NCBI GenBank assembly: GCA_964631125.1
Contig: CAZVYN010000115.1
Location: 1 to 8,253 of the forward strand
Source: CAZVYN01 sp964631125
Lineage (GTDB): Bacteria > Eisenbacteria > RBG-16-71-46 > CAIMUX01
Length of the DNA stretch: 8,253 nt
Direction of reading: 5' to 3'
The position numbers and the translations under genes were made by a program. Of the stretch, positions 5,639 to 8,253 are shown one piece after another; position 1 is the first letter of the stretch; each line of letters begins with the position of its first letter. The notes beneath the pieces were generated by a model, which searched no databases, was not told the DNA's origin, and saw only the letters and a list, made by a program, of their open reading frames with translations.

Positions 5639-6208
5639 CTACGGCTTGACGCGAGCGCTCAAGGTGAACTTGGTCACTGTCTGATTGGCCTTGGAAGAGA
5701 CTTCCTTCGACTTCTCGGCCACCGTCAGCGAGACGTTGTCGAAGAGCTGGCTCTCCTCCATCCGACTCATCAGTTCGGCCACCATCAGATTGGTGTAGGT
5801 CAGGCCTTCGACCGAGATCTGCTCCGGACCGCTTTCGGCCACCTTGGTCAGCCACAGGTAGCTCGGGATCTGCAGCGCGAGTTCGTCGAGCATCTCGACC
5901 GCCAGATACCGCTCACGGGAGAGCGTCTGGATCGCGCCAAGTCTGAGGTTGAGCGCCTCGCGCTCGACCATGAGCAGGTTGATCCGATCGATCGCCGGTT
6001 GCAGCCGCTTCGACTCCGCCTCGGCCTGCGCGATGTCGACGCGCAACGACGACATCTTCGAATGCTGCATGAGGGAGAGCCCGCCCATCGGAATGATGAG
6101 TGCGCAGACGATCAGCGCCGTCACCCAGACCTTGGGCCGCGGCATCCGGACGTCGAGTCTCGGCTCCGCGATCCGTTCTTCGCGGGGGAGTAAGTTGACC
6201 TGGATCAC
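5639..6208 (-). CDS. pilN: Type IV pilus inner-membrane protein PilN
   Basis: A 189-residue bitopic membrane protein whose short cytoplasmic N-terminus docks into PilM and whose periplasmic domain dimerises with PilO. The start is GTG, in a GTGA overlap with the pilM stop. It places the diagnostic VNLLP peptide at residues 4-8. A transmembrane helix follows (about 26-47, KVWVTALIVCALIIPMGGLS), then a coiled coil (about 50-97), then the PilN fold (about 100-187) with the typical LQIPSYLWLTKVAE, ISVEGLTYTNLMVAELM and LFDNVSLTVAE segments. The length is normal for the family. All elements look intact. Confidence 0.95.
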   Translation of the reverse strand: MIQVNLLPREERIAEPRLDVRMPRPKVWVTALIVCALIIPMGGLSLMQHSKMSSLRVDIAQAEAESKRLQPAIDRINLLMVEREALNLRLGAIQTLSRERYLAVEMLDELALQIPSYLWLTKVAESGPEQISVEGLTYTNLMVAELMSRMEESQLFDNVSLTVAEKSKEVSSKANQTVTKFTLSARVKP

Positions 6209-7278
6209 TTCTCGCGCGCCTTTCTGAGGGCCAGCCCCAATCCGACCATGAGCTGCGGCGCCACCTCGCGCGGGTCGTTCCCGTGGAACGGCTCCGGCGC
6301 GAAGGCCACTCGCCGGAGCGAGTCGACCACCTCGACCGGCGCCTTCAGCCGGTCGGCCAGTCCCGCCGCGATTCCGCGGATGCGAGCGCCGCCTCCCGAG
6401 ATGAGGACGCGGTCGATCCGATCGGAGTCGCCGCTCGACTTGAGGAAGACGAGCGACCGTTCGATGGCGACGCCGAGATCGGCGCAGAAGCTGCGCACGA
6501 CCGAGGTGACGTCGAGAGTCGGCCCGCCGTCGTGGACGCGCAGCGCGGCCAGCGCCTCTTCACGGCTGACTTGGTATTTCTTCTGGAGCGCTTCGACGAA
6601 GCCGTTCCCGCCGAGCGAGAGATCCTGGGTATAGAGCGGCACGCCGCCCTGCACGAGGTTCACGTTCGTCAGCTCGCCGCCGATATTGACCAGCGCGACG
6701 ACCTCGTTCTTGGCGAAGTCGTAGTTCACCTCGGCCGCGTTCTGAACCGCGAAGGAGTTCACGTCGATGACGGCGGGCAGTAGCCCGGCTTCGCGGATCA
6801 AGTCGGCGTGGCTGCTGATCAGATCCCGCTTCGCCGCCACCAGCAGCACCTGCATCTGGGTCGGGCCGACGTCGGTGTCCAAGATCTCGAAGTCGAGCGA
6901 GACGTCGTTGATGTCGTACGGCACGTGCTGCTCGGCTTCCCACTGGATCGCCTCGCGCGCCTCTTGCGGCGGGAGCCGCTCCATGGTGATGCGCTTGACG
7001 ATGACGCCGCGTCCCGAGACTCCACTCGCCACTTGCTTGCGGCGGATCTCCAGCGACTCGAAGAGATTCTGGATCGTCTCGACGACGAGCTGGCGATCCA
7101 TGATCTCGCCTTCGACGATCGCTTCTGGAGCGAGCTCCGCCATGCCGAACTTGACCAGGCTCGGTCCCTCGCTCTTGTGCTCGATCTCCACGACCTTGAT
7201 CGTGTGGGATCCGATGTCTAGCCCTACCGTGGTCTTCGCGCGTCCCAACAACGTCGGCCTCCCAGGGTATCGAGCCAT
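6205..7278 (-). CDS. pilM: Type IV pilus assembly ATPase-fold protein PilM
   Basis: A 357-residue cytoplasmic actin/FtsA-like protein that binds ATP and the N-terminal peptide of PilN and forms the cytoplasmic ring of the alignment complex. Actin-fold nucleotide motifs are visible: VGLDIGSHTIKVVEIE (18-33, phosphate 1), VALVNIGGELTNVNLV (193-208, phosphate 2) and VLISGGGARIRGI (291-303, adenosine loop). The segment QWEAEQHVPYDIND (112-125) is typical of PilM. The start is uncertain. ATG at 7278 has AGAGG three bases upstream and leaves about 17 residues before the first motif, as usual in the family. ATG at 7296 and GTG at 7323 (GGAGGA immediately before it) are in-frame alternatives. The 3' end overlaps pilN by 4 nt. 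Confidence 0.95.
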   Translation of the reverse strand: MARYPGRPTLLGRAKTTVGLDIGSHTIKVVEIEHKSEGPSLVKFGMAELAPEAIVEGEIMDRQLVVETIQNLFESLEIRRKQVASGVSGRGVIVKRITMERLPPQEAREAIQWEAEQHVPYDINDVSLDFEILDTDVGPTQMQVLLVAAKRDLISSHADLIREAGLLPAVIDVNSFAVQNAAEVNYDFAKNEVVALVNIGGELTNVNLVQGGVPLYTQDLSLGGNGFVEALQKKYQVSREEALAALRVHDGGPTLDVTSVVRSFCADLGVAIERSLVFLKSSGDSDRIDRVLISGGGARIRGIAAGLADRLKAPVEVVDSLRRVAFAPEPFHGNDPREVAPQLMVGLGLALRKAREK

Positions 7279-7419
7279 CCGCCTCTGCTTCGGCATCCCG
7301 CCGATGAGAGTCCGTGGCCCCACTCCTCCGACTGATCCATCGGCCGTATGCGGCCCTGAGTTGAGTCCGGGCGCTTATCTTTCGCCCGATCGGGCGGATT
7401 CAGCGCGTTCCGCGGCGAG
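7279..7419 (-). other. pilD-pilM spacer with two small dyads
   Basis: This is the only sizeable gap in the cluster. Read on the minus strand, it holds a perfect 14-bp palindrome, CGCCCGATCGGGCG (7383-7396), 23 nt after the pilD stop. Further on is a GGCCG/CGGCC hairpin with a 4-nt loop (7342-7355). Neither is followed by a T-tract, and I see no convincing -35/-10 or sigma-54 pair. Either dyad could attenuate read-through from pilD, process the mRNA, or bind a regulator of the pilM-Q block. Confidence 0.45.
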
Positions 7420-8214
7420 CTAACGCAGTGACTGCGGAAAGAAGCCCAGGTACCAGGCCCAGACGCGGGGGCCATAGAGGTACGTCGCGACGGCGGCGGG
7501 CGCGAGGAAGCAGCCGAAGGGAAGCGCCGATGCGGCCGTGGCGCGTCTGGCGGCCAGCAGGGCGCCCCCGACGATCGATCCCAGGAACGCCGCGCCCATG
7601 ACCGTGAGGACGACCCCGGGCAGACCCAGGAAGGCTCCCAGCATGCCTGCTAACTTGACGTCTCCCAATCCCATACCGGCCCGACCTCGCGTTCTTTCAT
7701 AGAGCCAGCCGACGAGGAAGAGCGCTCCGGCGCCGACCACCGCGCCCAGCAGCGCGGTCCGCCATCCGACGGTCCAGAAGGAGATCGCGAGCCCCAGCAC
7801 CGTGCCGCCGAGGGAGATCTCGTCGGGAATGATCCGGTGGTCCAGATCGACGAAGAAGACCACGAGCAACGACAGGCTGAAGACGGCGAGGACCGCGGCG
7901 GTGAGCGGCGTCGGCGCGAGATAGAGAGAAGCGAGCACCGCGAGGGCGCCGAGCGCCTCGACCAGTGGATAGCGCGCTGAGATCGGCGCGCGGCAGTCGG
8001 CGCAACGACCGCGCAGCACGAACCACCCGACGATCGGCACGTTGTGCCACGGACGGATGCGGCCGCCGCACCCGCCGCAGCGTGACGGCGGCCAGAGGAT
8101 CGACTGACCGAGCGGTAGGCGGTAGATGACGACGTTGAGGAAGCTGCCGAGGCAGAGGCCGAGGAGCGTCGCCACCATGAGGGTGGACGGATCGCGCGGC
8201 GCCCAGTCGTTCAT
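7420..8214 (-). CDS. pilD: Prepilin peptidase / N-methyltransferase PilD
   Basis: A 264-residue polytopic inner-membrane aspartyl protease (A24 family). It removes the leader of type IV prepilins (and of type II pseudopilins if present) and methylates the new N-terminal residue. The sequence shows GSFLNVVIYRLP (23-34), the cytoplasmic zinc-binding cysteine pairs C46-x2-C49 and C71-x2-C74 of the methylase region, the first catalytic Asp region FVDLDHRIIPDEI (121-133, Asp123/Asp125), the second catalytic motif GLGDVKLAG with Asp185, and LPFGCFLAPA (231-240). The six to eight hydrophobic helices and the length are normal. AAGGA lies about eight bases before the ATG. It is followed by pilM after 141 nt. 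The name pilD rests on both the family and the adjacency to pilMNOPQ. Confidence 0.95.
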   Translation of the reverse strand: MNDWAPRDPSTLMVATLLGLCLGSFLNVVIYRLPLGQSILWPPSRCGGCGGRIRPWHNVPIVGWFVLRGRCADCRAPISARYPLVEALGALAVLASLYLAPTPLTAAVLAVFSLSLLVVFFVDLDHRIIPDEISLGGTVLGLAISFWTVGWRTALLGAVVGAGALFLVGWLYERTRGRAGMGLGDVKLAGMLGAFLGLPGVVLTVMGAAFLGSIVGGALLAARRATAASALPFGCFLAPAAVATYLYGPRVWAWYLGFFPQSLR

Positions 8215-8237
8215 CGCTGTGTTCCTTCGCCGTCGAC

Positions 8238-8253
8238 CGGCGCCGCGGCGCCG
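8238..8253. repeat. 16-bp perfect GC-only palindrome at the right edge
   Basis: CGGCGCCG occurs twice in tandem. As each unit is itself self-complementary, the whole is a 16-bp palindrome. It lies 23 bp upstream of the pilD start and touches the window edge. It may be part of the end of an upstream gene or an intergenic hairpin. Its extent cannot be judged here. Confidence 0.5.

Noticed and set aside
4594..5649. Plus-strand open frame of 351 codons opposite pilP and pilO
   Set aside because: It lies antisense to two well-supported genes. Composition is that of a shadow frame, with a poly-Arg run opposite the PilO polyproline.

Overview
The window is a stretch of a GC-rich, Gram-negative bacterial chromosome. 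Every gene I can support lies on the minus strand, so the biological order runs from the right edge to the left. Most of the window (about 1.79-8.21 kb) is a type IV pilus assembly cluster in the order pilD, pilM, pilN, pilO, pilP, pilQ. As I recall it, the pil cluster of Myxococcus xanthus also has pilD directly ahead of pilM-Q. That order, the outer-membrane secretin (hence two membranes) and the high GC point to the Myxococcota or a related former deltaproteobacterial lineage. This placement is an inference; no rRNA or other phylogenetic marker is present.

Right part (7.42-8.21 kb): PilD, the bifunctional prepilin peptidase/N-methylase. It is followed by a 141-nt spacer with two small dyads. 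Then comes a tightly packed block: pilM (actin-like cytoplasmic ATPase), pilN and pilO (bitopic inner-membrane proteins), pilP (periplasmic connector) and pilQ (secretin). The junctions are a 4-nt overlap (pilM/pilN, GTGA), a 25-nt gap (pilN/pilO), an 8-nt overlap (pilO/pilP) and a 17-nt overlap (pilP/pilQ), so translation is probably coupled. Together the products form the alignment complex from the cytoplasmic PilM ring to the outer-membrane PilQ pore, and PilD processes the pilins. The motor (PilB/PilT), platform (PilC) and pilin (PilA) are not in the window. A 13-bp hairpin with a GNRA-type loop, 74 nt after the pilQ stop, probably ends the transcript.

Left part (1-1.79 kb): an accessory-looking region. 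It holds a hexanucleotide array beside the terminator, a probable frameshifted small secreted protein, a strikingly AT-rich 57-bp island, and the first 337 codons of a minus-strand gene that runs off the left edge. That gene's N-terminal region resembles HNH-endonuclease-associated proteins. A 22-bp near-perfect palindrome occurs twice here, once inside the putative nuclease gene and once in the non-coding stretch.

I see no CRISPR array, tRNA, rRNA, transposase or complete new defence system. The pil cluster is conventional in gene content. The less ordinary signals are the dispersed palindrome, the repeat-rich linker of the putative nuclease, the decayed secreted gene, the hexamer arrays, and lineage-specific features of PilO, PilP and PilQ.
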